A DNA stretch of 64,000 nucleotides, taken from Aphrophora alni (Eukaryota; Arthropoda; Insecta; Hemiptera; Aphrophoridae). Each line of letters begins with the position of its first letter. Position 1 is the stretch's first letter. Position numbers and translations under genes: made by a program. The notes under the pieces were generated by a model. It saw only the letters and a program-made list of their open reading frames with translations. It did no database searches and was not told the DNA's origin. The DNA is taken from NCBI GenBank assembly GCA_963513935.1, contig OY740769.1:39521120-39585119 (forward strand). The letters run 5' to 3'. Shown here in pieces: positions 1 through 9,237 of this stretch.

Positions 1-230
1 TTAACTAAGAATACCGTCTTTGACCTACCTCTTAGAGGCGAGTGCTATCATCGGGAGTGACACTGTTGGCCGATATTTTCGTTAGACCCTGCCGCCAGTA
101 GTCACAACGATCTATTCCGCAGAATTGGTTTCAGGTATCCAGATTCCCTTACAACCCCCAGGCTTTAAACTAAAGAAGTATCCACCTCAAGGAGTGCAGT
201 TTGGCACACGTCATCTATGAAAAAAATTCT
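1..230. other. GC-richer segment cut by the window edge, unclassified
   Basis: The first 210 bases are clearly richer in G+C and CpG than the AT-rich DNA that follows, and the change is abrupt near position 215. Every frame on both strands has stops, although two minus frames stay open for 30 or more codons. The short string catcggga followed by a tattttYgttaga motif recurs near 33.21-33.23 kb, which hints at a shared dispersed repeat. It may be the end of a transposable element or an exon whose remainder lies outside the window. Confidence 0.3.
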
Positions 231-3200
231 TTATATATTTAAATATGGGCCTTAACTTGATTCCCTTGTGCCATAGTTACGTCCTGAGCGCAATTCAAAT
301 ATCTTCAATGACGTTTTCAATGTTCATTTAAATTTTTTAGGAATATTTAACAAACCATAAATTTTTACTTCAAATTTTTCACACAATTTTGTTGCAATTA
401 TTTTCACATTTCTCTAAAATTTGAACTTTGTGGTAGTGCAGTTATAAAAACCGGTCTGAAGATAAATTTGAAAAGAATCTTATTTGGACACTGTTTTGAA
501 TAATTTTTTTTTTTTTAAATCAGTAGTCGTCTGTGTAAACTCAAACGGGTGAAATAATGTTTATTCTCTTTAACGGAAGTTCAATATTTAATATTTTTAT
601 TTTTTTTTAAAGTATCAAAAAGTAACAAGGGAGACATTTGTAATAATATCAATCGAGTAATGAACAGCAATATAAACCTACGTAATTTTAATTATTAAAA
701 TAAAATCTATTACTATCTCTTACTGTTACTGAGTTTTCAGTATAGTTTAGTAATTATACACTTTTAAATACATAATAAAGTATCTGTGTAATATAATTCT
801 TTCTACCTTTAAACTAACTATTTACTTTTTTTACCCTTAAGATACACTGATTTTTTTTTTTTTTAATTTTACATGTAGCGATATACAACATTTTGCCGTC
901 TTATCTAATGGGTCTCATCCTAGTCACTTCTTAAACTCATTAGTTACAATTAAACAATCTACTTTATAAAAACATAGTTAATGTAATAAATTTATGTTAT
1001 TTCCTACATTCGGTAAAACATAGAACGTTAATTTTAAACCTAAATAAATGATTATGTAAGCAGGCCGAAACATATTACATTTATTTATCAAAATTAAGAA
1101 TATTATTATGAGAAGCTGTAAAAAAGCATAAAAGAAACTATAAATAAAGCACACTTATTTTTTAATTTATTATTAAAAAAACACTTTACCTATAATTGTA
1201 CAAAAGATTTTTTTTTTAATTTAAAGAGTCATATATTTTTACACAATGAACTATTTATTTGTATGTGGCCGAATAATAAAAATATAAGTAAGTAAACCTT
1301 ATAATATATTTTTTTATAAAATTTACATATAGGATAATGTATGGGATCACAAATTAATGATTAAGACCTAGTACGCAATAACTAATTAACTTTAGAACAT
1401 GAACTGATATTACAAACAAGGTTAAGCCAAATTAATTAACCTCGGTAATCATTGTTTACAATCTATAACATAGAAAGAATTAATATTAAAACCGTGATAG
1501 CACTGACCTCTATTTACGTCTGTGCATTAATAGGACTATATATTTTACACGTACTTATTATAATTGTCAATATTACTTAAATAATCTGTAAGAAACTTAT
1601 GACTAAATCTATTATTAATGGATAGCATAAAATAAACATTTCTGCAACAACTGTAGAGTAGACTATCCTAAACTATCTTATTAACATGGTTAATAATCTG
1701 GAATGCATAATTTTTTAAAGTTAAATAAACTGTGCAAAATCTGGAATAAAAAATTAATTCATAAAATGTAACAAAATAAATATTTATATTTTTTATTTAA
1801 TCAAATTTATAAATTTTAACACATACAAAAATAAAAATCATAAAAGACTAATAAAATCACAAATAAATAAATAAAAACTACAAGGTACATACAACAAACA
1901 AATTGTAGTACTAAAATTTCCTACTGAAATTGATTTTCATTTTTCATATCACTTTTCATTGCTAGGACTAGATTTACCGAGACACTTAAAACATTTACTT
2001 TCACTCTACCTAATCAGCCTATTAATTAAAATTCTCATTTGATATCTACTATTAAAACGGTAAAATATTCTGTAAAGAGTCAAAAACTCAATGTTTCAAT
2101 TTTAGTTAAGAGGTTAATAACGAATTTGTTTATGTAAAACTCTAATAGAAGTTCAACTAGAAACTAACATACATTTTGTTCACAATTTGTCTCTAAATAC
2201 TTTAAATGGTTTCCAAAAGTGCAATCTGTAAATCCGAACTTATTTATGGCTACCCAAACTTTATTTAAATTGTAATTTTGTATTTTGATCTTACAATGAT
2301 TAGTGAATAGGTATAATTTAAGAACAACTTGTATCAGTAAAATAAGAAGATCCAGTTGCCTGATAGTATTTCAAACACAATATATTTTCATATCAAAATC
2401 TCCACAATAAACAAGAAAATGATAGCAAATAATATTAGTAAACGCAACACGACCCTTTTCATTCATGAATGTGAAGTTTGCACTATAAAGAAACAGAGGT
2501 ATATAGATAGATAGCTCTCATAATTTAAGTGTTGAAGCTAAGGACATGAGGAACTATATACTACTTATGTAAAGTCCAATTCAATAACAATAATGAAATC
2601 GCAATTACTGAAAATATAATTAATCACCAAAATATAAGGATAAGATAAAAAAAATTTCTGACTGACTATTGAACCTAGTATCTAACTGATCCCTTTATGA
2701 TATATACAAATAAATAATATTTAATCAAATATTTAATCCTATAATCATTTACTGTTTTCAACATTTGTGTTTGCATCTATTACATAAATTACAAAAAAAA
2801 ATATAATAAATATTGTTAAGTTTCTATTTGTGTATTTGAAAAAGCGTTTTTGGAGGTCATGCAAAACGTATCTAATGTTAAAAGTAAGTTGAGTAATTAA
2901 TTTTATCTTTTTTCCTTCACCAGTGTGGTGGTGACAACTAAATCTCAACTTATTCATCCATCTCTAGCGGAGAAGTAATTATTAATCTCTGGAAGATATA
3001 CCAAGAGAGTTTTTAGTACACAGTTCCACACTATTTTTTCACACTGATTCTTAATTGACATTAAAAATTCATTTGAAATAAAAAGTAATAACTTTCTGTA
3101 AATATTTAAAAAAAACTGTGTGTTTTTACACCCTAATTAGTAGGGGTGAACTTAAAATTTTCAAGTAAAGCGTGACTCATGCGACACAACTCTTATTTCC

Positions 3201-4567
3201 ACCATTTAAAACTTGGTTATCGGGTCAGAAATATATTTATTTTTATAATTATTATTTATTCTAATGTTTTGCGGTTTTTCATTCAGACGCGATACAGAGA
3301 TTAAAGCTTTTTTTATTCTAAAACCGATATTGCAAACATAATTCTCTTTTATTGCCTTCAAGATATCCACTAATTTCACTGAAAATACTTAGTTAACGCA
3401 AAATTCAAAAAATAGGAAATACTATGAAACTTTAAAACAATAAATTTAATTTTATTATGATTGAATAGTTGGCTTTGTTTTGCCTATTCTGATAATAGGT
3501 GGGTATTTTCATGATTATTGAGTTTATGAATAAATATTTTGCATCTAACCTTGTATTTCAACAGGTTAAGAAAAATCCTGGAATTTTTAATTTACATATT
3601 AATTAATAGAACAAGATGTTTTTAAAGATAAAATTATATTTCAATTATATTCATAAAGTAACTTATCAAATTCCAAAAAATTCCGAATGATATATATTTA
3701 TTTTTAATGTGTCCATATTACATAGTTTTTCGTGTAAATAATTTCAAGTTACATAAACGTGAGAGGGTGGTAAAAACGTGAATTTGAATACCGCTTACAG
3801 TTGTACCCACCAGAATTCTCTATGGCTAAACAAAATTGGAAGTATTATTTAAATTAAAATTTCAAATCTCGACTTCTAAAATAATATGCATATTATGTAT
3901 GCATACGTATGAGAACTGAATGCACGAGCCGACACCAGTACCATAACAATGGAGCACCTAATACATTCTTTTCACTGTAAGATAGCATTGGAGTTCACTA
4001 AGGTCCAAAATATACACAAGCGAAGCGAATTGAAACTGTTTCATTAACGTCTGTCATGAGAATAGCAATAACCAATACAACATTCTCTAAAACTCTTTAA
4101 ATGAGATTTACTTGGCAGGGTCGTACTATGACAGTTCACATAAATGTATTATTTTTACAGTTTTTTTTTACAGTAAATATTTAGTATATACTTGTAAATA
4201 GTTAAATATGAAAAAAAAAAAAAAAAAAAAAAAATCAATAGACATTAAGATAATGCATGATCGTAAAAAGAAGGATGAATATTTAGCCAAGAACCTATAA
4301 AAAAATTATTATAATACTAAATATTTCAAATATATATTTTATTTGCTTGTAAGAAGAATAAAATTGTTTTATAATTTGATTTTATATTGAATCATGCAAT
4401 ATATATTAAATGTTTAAATAATTGTAATCCAACAAGCTAATTAAATATCTGCAATAACATTTATATATGACATCACGCCAACAAAAATGTTTATATTTTG
4501 CTCGACACGACATTATATTTCGCTTGAATCTTTTATATTATGTACCAAAAAAGACTAAAAATCATTT

Positions 4568-4569
<2 letters not shown>
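231..4569. other. AT-rich DNA with no supported gene
   Basis: I found no reading frame with recognisable protein character and no convincing promoter. The only tracked-size frame, at 2745-2957 minus, is low-complexity hydrophobic sequence and looks like chance. A run of 24 A lies at 4211-4234. The rest is simple AT-rich sequence with scattered short homopolymers. Confidence 0.6.
4211..4234. repeat. poly(A) run, 24 A
   Basis: This is an uninterrupted A homopolymer. It could be the tail of a plus-strand retrocopy, but the upstream sequence shows no element I recognise and I see no flanking duplication. Confidence 0.7.
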
Positions 4570-4619
<50 letters not shown>

Positions 4620-4620
4620 T
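4570..4620. repeat. (TA)n microsatellite
   Basis: About 25 TA units with one phase slip near 4612. It ends at the left edge of the transposase-rich part of the window. Confidence 0.95.
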
Positions 4621-4917
4621 TAAATATTTTGAACCAAGGATAATTTGTTCCAATATTATAAATTAGGCATGTCGTGTTTAATATCATTAGTTTTAAAATT
4701 TACTGCTTTTTATCAGTGAAAATATTTATTGTATTTAGGTTAATTTTGATATGATTTGTTTGGTTTACAGTATACAGATGAGTATATAATGCTATTTTTT
4801 GTTATAGCATTAATGACAGCGTTGTTTACGCCTTAAAAATACAGGTTCATAGAAAAAAATGATAATTTAATGATTTTACATTCACAATGTACATGAAAAA
4901 AGAATTTTCTTTTTTAC

Positions 4918-5328
4918 CTTAGTAAGTTTCGGTGTGACATCCATGTGTTGCTCTGCAGACATCTAATCTCCAACCTGTTTCATGCCAAGTGCGTTGAATC
5001 ATTTCTGGGGTTACAGTCTGGTTAAGCGTAAGACATGCGCTTACGCAGCTGTGGCAAATCATGATTTTTCTCAGCATAAACTAGGTTTTTAATGTACCCA
5101 CAGAATAGAAATCCAAAGGCGTAAGCTCTGGACTTCTGGGGGGATTGGGCAAGGTTAAGACACACTTCTGCCAACCCAACCATTAGGAAATCTCTTGTTA
5201 AGGGCGTTACTTACAAATAGATGATAGTGATGGGGAGCTCCATCTTGCATAAAAATGACACGTTGTCTAGTTTGTTATCTAATTTGTTCGAACTGAGGAA
5301 GCAATTTTTACTAGCATGTCCATATATA
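4918..5328 (-). pseudogene. C-terminal half of a decayed DDE transposase (insect DUF4817-linked, mariner/Tc-like type)
   Basis: Read on the minus strand in shifting frames, this segment shows a YxDML block near 5313-5327 and then VIFMQDGAPHHY near 5235-5260. That block holds the second catalytic Asp of the DDE domain. Next come a PNGW(I/V)GR block, a SPELTPLDFY(S/L)WG-like block near 5100-5150, and an ETGWRLDVCRAT-like tail near 4945-4985. This order matches the C-terminal half of a transposase type common in insect genomes. At least two frameshifts and several stops make it non-functional. No 3' terminal repeat is recognised below 4918. It abuts the N-terminal half of the same protein type, which runs the other way. 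Confidence 0.75.
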
Positions 5329-5329
5329 C

Positions 5330-5352
5330 GGGGTGTTTCAAAATGAATATCG
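5330..5352 (+). repeat. probable left terminal inverted repeat of a DNA transposon
   Basis: The string beginning ggggtgtttcaaaatgaata lies next to a TA-rich site (5322-5328) and about 140 bases before the transposase start codon. A G-rich first few bases followed by a caaaat stretch is the usual look of mariner/Tc-like ends. The matching right end is not visible, so this is inferred from position and general appearance. Confidence 0.45.
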
Positions 5353-5489
5353 AGGTTTTAAGGATTTTTACTATTTATTACGTTTAACTTACAATTATAA
5401 ATAATACATAAAATGCAAGAGCAACTCAAAACAGGTTTGTTGGTATTCATGCACAAGCACTGTTCCGTTAGAAAGCGCTAGTAGCAAAG

Positions 5490-5970
5490 ATGACGACTAG
5501 TGAACAGAAAGGTGTTTATGTTATTACAGTTTGCACGGACTGAATCTGTAGTTAAAGTGTAACGTGCGTTCCGTATTCAGTTCATATGTAATCCTCCAAG
5601 TGATAATAACATCCGTAGATGGTATCATCAGTTTGGAGACACCGGCTGCCTTTGCAAAGGGAAGAGAGTACGGAACGACAAAAGTGACTGAAGAACGAGT
5701 GAGAGAGACTTTCACGCGTAGCCTCAAGAATGCATTTCGGAAAGCTAGTCGTGAATTAGCAATTCCAGTGACGTCTGTGTGTAGTTTTAAGGAGACGCTT
5801 TCAACTACATCCTTATCGTTTGCAGTTGTTACAAGCTCTAAAGCCTACAGACTACGGTTTACGTGCCAACTTTGCAAACGATATGTTGTTGCATGACGAT
5901 GAAGATTTTCTTGATCGTGTCTTCTTCAGTGACGAATCGACGTTTCACCTAAGTGGACAAAAAGGATCAT
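5490..5970 (+). pseudogene. N-terminal half of a decayed transposase (DUF4817-like helix-turn-helix plus start of DDE domain)
   Basis: The start codon at 5490 follows the putative terminal repeat. In three shifting frames the segment reads MTTSEQK, then QRAFRIQF and NIRRWYHQFGDTGCLCKGK near 5600-5660. This is the DUF4817/HTH pattern, in which a short arm helix is followed by a W-containing recognition region. Further on come a KASRELAIPVTSVWK-like second HTH near 5735-5785 and FSDESTFHLSG near 5925-5957, which carries the first catalytic Asp (codon 5931-5933). The similarity then stops. The middle of the DDE domain between this point and the YxDML block is absent. One-base indels and an in-frame stop break it. 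An apparently open 110-codon frame over the same bases is only an out-of-frame patchwork. Confidence 0.75.
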
Positions 5971-5989
5971 GTGTATTATAACATTTACC

Positions 5990-6690
5990 TCTCTTTGTTA
6001 TATATAAAACCTTTTTACTTTACTTTTATTCTTTTACTTATTTACTTATTTAGGATTTAATTATGATTTATTTTGGTACTGAAATTATTTGGTCAATACA
6101 CAATACTTTAAAATTTTAAAAACTCAATTTATTTTAGCGCAGAACAAACAAGGAACAATTTGTTGTACATAAGGATAGTTACAAATTAAGCAACTTAATT
6201 TTAGCAACTTATTCTAAAATGTATTAGACATTCATACAACTTTCATTCCTTATTTCTAACAATCTAATATTTAAACAAACACAAATTTCAATACGGGCAA
6301 ATATATTTCTTCTACTGCTTTTTTGAGATTACTTATACTTTAAGTTAATTTACCTTTCTTTCAATTACTTTTATACTCTCCAAAAGAAACAATTTCAAAT
6401 TTATCAATTTCTCCAATTTACTCCTCGGCTAGCTCTTGATATACAAAACAAATGAAATGAATAAATTTACTGACTCTTGGTACAATTTAATTTGATATAC
6501 TAACAAAACTTAAATCTACAAACTCGGTGGGAATCCTTTGGAAGCTCAAGCAAAATGAAATTTAAATAGTATTAAAAAGATATTAATAGAAAACATATGG
6601 TACTTATCAATCCTTGTCCTGGTCTCTCTTTCGATGAAAACACACTTTCACAAAACCCCATTCTCACTTTCCCCTTTATTTAACCCTAAA
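5990..6690. other. no supported feature
   Basis: AT-rich sequence between the transposase remnants and the promoter-like block. No frame, repeat or hairpin stood out. Confidence 0.5.
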
Positions 6691-6703
6691 AAAAAACACT
6701 TAC

Positions 6704-6800
6704 ACACTTGCTCCTTGATAATGGATCCTGGCGATGACGAGATAATCTCCTTCTCCCAGGGTGACGATGAACAACTTTTTCTTCGCTTTGAAGACGACAT
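6704..6800 (-). CDS. candidate first coding exon, unknown protein
   Basis: On the minus strand an ATG at 6800-6798, with an in-frame stop just upstream, opens a serine- and lysine-rich start (MSSSKRRKSCSSSPWEKE). It runs 32 codons to a consensus donor: exon T at 6704, then GTAAGTG from 6703. Upstream on the same strand lie a 26-bp tandem repeat and then a GC-richer block with a CCAAT-type motif, which is how a 5' leader and promoter would look. No second exon was found towards lower coordinates. The opposite strand is also open here (80 codons from 6634, with an acidic stretch DPGDDEIISFSQGDDEQ), so the true coding strand is uncertain. I recognise neither protein. Confidence 0.3.
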
Positions 6801-6814
6801 ATCAAACTCCTATC

Positions 6815-6923
6815 TGCTGAAGGCGAATATCAATCTTTGTACTTTGCTGAAGGCTACTAATTTAATCTCTCGCTGAAGCTAATACTCAATACTTGTCGCT
6901 GAAGGCTAGAAGTTATACATTAC
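6815..6923. repeat. 26-bp tandem repeat, four copies, core gctgaaggcta
   Basis: The core gctgaagg/c recurs at 6816, 6846, 6872 and 6898, giving spacings of 30, 26 and 26 bases. The DNA between cores is AT-rich and diverged. The period is not a multiple of three, so it is unlikely to be a coding repeat. It lies just upstream of the minus-strand first-exon candidate. Confidence 0.7.
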
Positions 6924-6929
6924 TAAATT

Positions 6930-7160
6930 TATTAAAAAGCTGATACTATGTTGGTGACTCGGAGACAACCAGTCTTTAGAGTCGCACCTTACTCCCTCGC
7001 TGCTAGTAGAAGACTCCTTTTTTCTTTCTCTTCTCAGTTCCGCGGCAACGCCAAACTAACTTTCACAAATTGAAAAAAAATAGGATATTGTCCTTCCTAT
7101 TGGTTGTTTTTGAATTTGTCTGGGGAGGCGATGAGTCACTGCGCATGTCAAGTTCACGGA
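6930..7160. promoter_or_regulatory. GC-richer promoter-like block
   Basis: This block contains several CpGs, a ccgcgg core near 7040, a TCAGTT initiator-like string near 7036 on the plus strand, and a CCAAT motif on the minus strand (attgg near 7098). It also has an NRF1-like tgcgcatg near 7140. It separates the minus-strand exon candidate at 6.7 kb from plus-strand candidates at 7.27 kb and beyond, so it could be a divergent promoter. Assignment rests on composition and short motifs only. Confidence 0.25.
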
Positions 7161-7270
7161 GTCGCTTTGTGTCATTAATGTGCTAAAGATACGTCATTAT
7201 ATATTTCATTAAGAGTATACATCTTTACACGATTACCAAATAAATTTTCTAGACCAACAAATATTTTCAG

Positions 7271-7395
7271 GTCTACAAGTTGTATTGTGTCAGAAATATA
7301 TCTGTCGATGGAACTGGAACTCTTCAAGGAAATTGAATTGGCTAATGGCATGAAAATACAGACTCAGAGAGAACGCCGACTTTTATTTGAGTTCG
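7271..7395 (+). CDS. candidate internal exon, unknown protein
   Basis: A good acceptor (atattttcag ending at 7270) and a usable donor (ttcg|gtatat at 7396) bound 125 bases. Only one of the three frames is open, and it is fully open for 41 codons, with an acidic/basic mix (MELELFKEIELANGMK, then QRERRLLFEF). If spliced to the strong acceptor ending at 7695 (ttcctacag), the frame would end two codons later at TAA, so this could be the penultimate exon of a short gene. I do not recognise the protein. Chance is possible in AT-rich DNA. Confidence 0.3.
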
Positions 7396-7759
7396 GTATA
7401 TTTAGCATATTAAACAACAGAAACAAGATATAAACTTGTATGCTCTGAATTAAAATTCAGAACTAATGGGAAATATGCCTTTCAAATCTTAAGATTGTTA
7501 CTTACAAAATACCAAAACTATGAATGTTAGTGGATACATACCAAAATATCATAAAACGAAGAAAAAGAGTTCATTAAATTTAAAATAGCTCGCCAGCGCG
7601 TGTGTGTGTGTTTAACTAAATATATTTTTATTTCTTATTTCTTATTTCAATAGGTTTCTAGTGGCTGTAATCTTATTTAATATTTTTTTCCTACAGTTAC
7701 CTAACAATGTACATGTTCTCTCACTGATTTGAGAAAGCAAAGTGGCCAATTCGCTCATC

Positions 7760-7787
7760 AGTGAGACAATGTTAACATTGTCTCACT
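7760..7787. repeat. perfect 28-bp palindrome
   Basis: The half-site agtgagacaatgtt is followed immediately by its exact reverse complement, with no spacer. The related strings gtctcact and gtgaggcaattgctcact recur nearby and in the right-hand foldback, so this looks like a terminal or subterminal part of the surrounding element. Confidence 0.9.
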
Positions 7788-7860
7788 CTAATTACTTTGT
7801 CTCACTCCAGATTTGCAACGTGAAGGCACGAAATAGTGAGCGCGTAACATGCAGACAAGG

Positions 7861-7928
7861 TCGTATACGTTGGCAGCACGTATACGAAATACGTTGGCAG
7901 CACTGGCTGTAAATCAGCTGGTCAGCTG
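7861..7928. promoter_or_regulatory. clustered direct and inverted repeats upstream of the recombinase-like ORF
   Basis: The 15-mer atacgttggcagcac occurs at 7865-7879 and again at 7889-7903. The arms tcgtatacgt (7861-7870) and acgtatacga (7878-7887) form an inverted repeat around it. Two CAGCTG boxes follow at 7915-7920 and 7923-7928. The spacing of about 100-170 bases before the ORF start would suit promoter or protein-binding sites. Function is inferred from layout only. Confidence 0.4.
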
Positions 7929-8029
7929 TTGTACTGTTGTATTTGTCACAACACTTCCGGTCACGGCAGAAGCCACCATTTCATTGATTTGCCATTTGTA
8001 AACATTGAAGGTGGTTTTGCTGTCGCAAA

Positions 8030-8377
8030 ATGGACGTTAATGACGATTATAGTAATAATAGTTCACCAGAAGAATCTTGTACTCCAGAAGAATTAAAAAA
8101 TGTGGCGAGGAATGTGTCTCTAAATCTTCTTCCAGAGAAATCAAAACTTAAATATGAAAAAAGGTATGAATTGTTTACTTCCTGGTGTGAAAGTAAGAAT
8201 GTAAAAAGCCCAACGGAAAATGTACTTTTAGCATATTTTGCTGAAAATTTAAATATTATTAAATCTTCTACTCTTTGGGGCGTTTATTCAATGCTTAAAT
8301 CCACAATTCAAATCAAACATAACATTAACATTGGCAGTTACAAAAAACTTATAGCTTTCTTGAAAAAAACCAAATAA
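8030..8377 (+). CDS. tyrosine-recombinase N-terminal core-binding (SAM-like) domain protein, catalytic domain absent
   Basis: The ORF encodes 115 residues. ATG at 8030 has a strong context (A at -3, G at +4). Residues 1-25 are acidic and Ser-rich. Residues about 33-113 form a helical domain with LLPEKSKLKYEKRYELF, then SENVLLAYF-like and SSTLWxxYSMLKSTI blocks and the closing KKLIAFLKK. These match the N-terminal DNA-binding domain of Crypton-like tyrosine recombinases found in insects. The catalytic R..HxxR..Y domain that should follow is missing: TAA at 8375 ends the frame, and AATAAA overlaps the stop (8373-8378). The frame has no internal damage, unlike other coding remnants here. It may be a truncated remnant, a DNA-binding regulator of the element, or a domesticated gene. 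If translated it could bind element ends without cutting them. Confidence 0.65.
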   Translation: MDVNDDYSNNSSPEESCTPEELKNVARNVSLNLLPEKSKLKYEKRYELFTSWCESKNVKSPTENVLLAYFAENLNIIKSSTLWGVYSMLKSTIQIKHNINIGSYKKLIAFLKKTK

Positions 8378-8427
8378 ATAGTTTTACCAATTTATTTGTT
8401 TTATGGTAACTGTAGGAAAAATATAAT

Positions 8428-8548
8428 GTGCAACTCGAGTGCAAAGTGCAATCGCCTCACTCGAGAAACCATTCCTCACTCGCCTACGGCTCGTGAGTAA
8501 GAATTTCTCTCGAGTGAGGCAATTGCTCACTTTGCTCACTAGTTGCAC
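8428..8548. repeat. 121-base terminal foldback (imperfect hairpin)
   Basis: The left arm 8428-8468 (starting gtgcaactcgagtgcaaag) pairs with the right arm 8504-8548 (ending gctcactagttgcac), with a few mismatches and indels. The region between them pairs further (cctcactcgcc against ggctcgtgag), leaving an apex of about three bases. It begins about 50 bases after the ORF stop and forms the right end of the proposed element. Transcription through it would give a long hairpin RNA. Confidence 0.8.
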
Positions 8549-8559
8549 AAATAACTATA

Positions 8560-9177
8560 ACATATAAACAAGAAAATATATTGGCTATTATTAGTCATGA
8601 CAAATGAGAGGACGTCGATTAAATACTGTTCACCCTAAAGTGGATGGATTAGTTTCAGCCCATATATTACAAAACGATGTTTTTTTTTGTTTTGTTTTTT
8701 TTTTCTTTTTTTTTTAATTTAGATAAATTACTTTGTAAATTTTTAAATTGTAAAATATTAATTTTAATTCTGCGTTTTTTTAAAAAAAAATTATGTTTAA
8801 ATAATTATTTTAAATAAGCGTATATTTCACATTTATTAAAATGCCCACGCATTATTGATTATTTTCTTGTCTTAAAATAATAAGGAGTTGCCTTAAAATA
8901 TATCTAAATATTTATTTATTATGTCACCGGTTATGGTTAACTAGGTAATTATTATATTTTACATTACGCTAAATAATCGTAGGAAAGCATTTATTAACAA
9001 ATATTACCTAAAACCCTTGACTTGGTACTTGTATGATTATTGTAAAAAACGTGTTATTACTGTATACAAATATTGATAACATTTCTAAATGATAACTAGG
9101 TTGACTTATACGATCTCTAAAACATATCCTGCCATCCGAAGTAACGACATTTGTCCCATAAATATGTCAAAAGTCGA

Positions 9178-9237
<60 letters not shown>

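Larger units (their letters stand above)
7737..8548 (+). mobile_element. putative compact transposable element carrying a recombinase-fragment ORF
   Basis: The left end (7737-7758, gcaaagtggccaattcgctc) and the reverse complement of 8514-8535 (gcaaagtgagcaattgcctc) match at about 17 of 22 positions, which makes them degenerate terminal inverted repeats. Inside the left end is a perfect 28-bp palindrome. The right end is a foldback of about 120 bases. Between them lie a CpG-rich leader and one intact ORF (8030-8377). No target-site duplication could be assigned with confidence. The arrangement of end, palindrome, short ORF and foldback end suggests a small mobile unit, but copies elsewhere in the genome are needed to prove mobility. 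Confidence 0.5.

Noticed and set aside
5524..5896. 67-codon minus and 110-codon plus frames over the transposase N-terminal half
   Set aside because: They are out-of-frame patches. The real similarity runs through three shifting plus frames.
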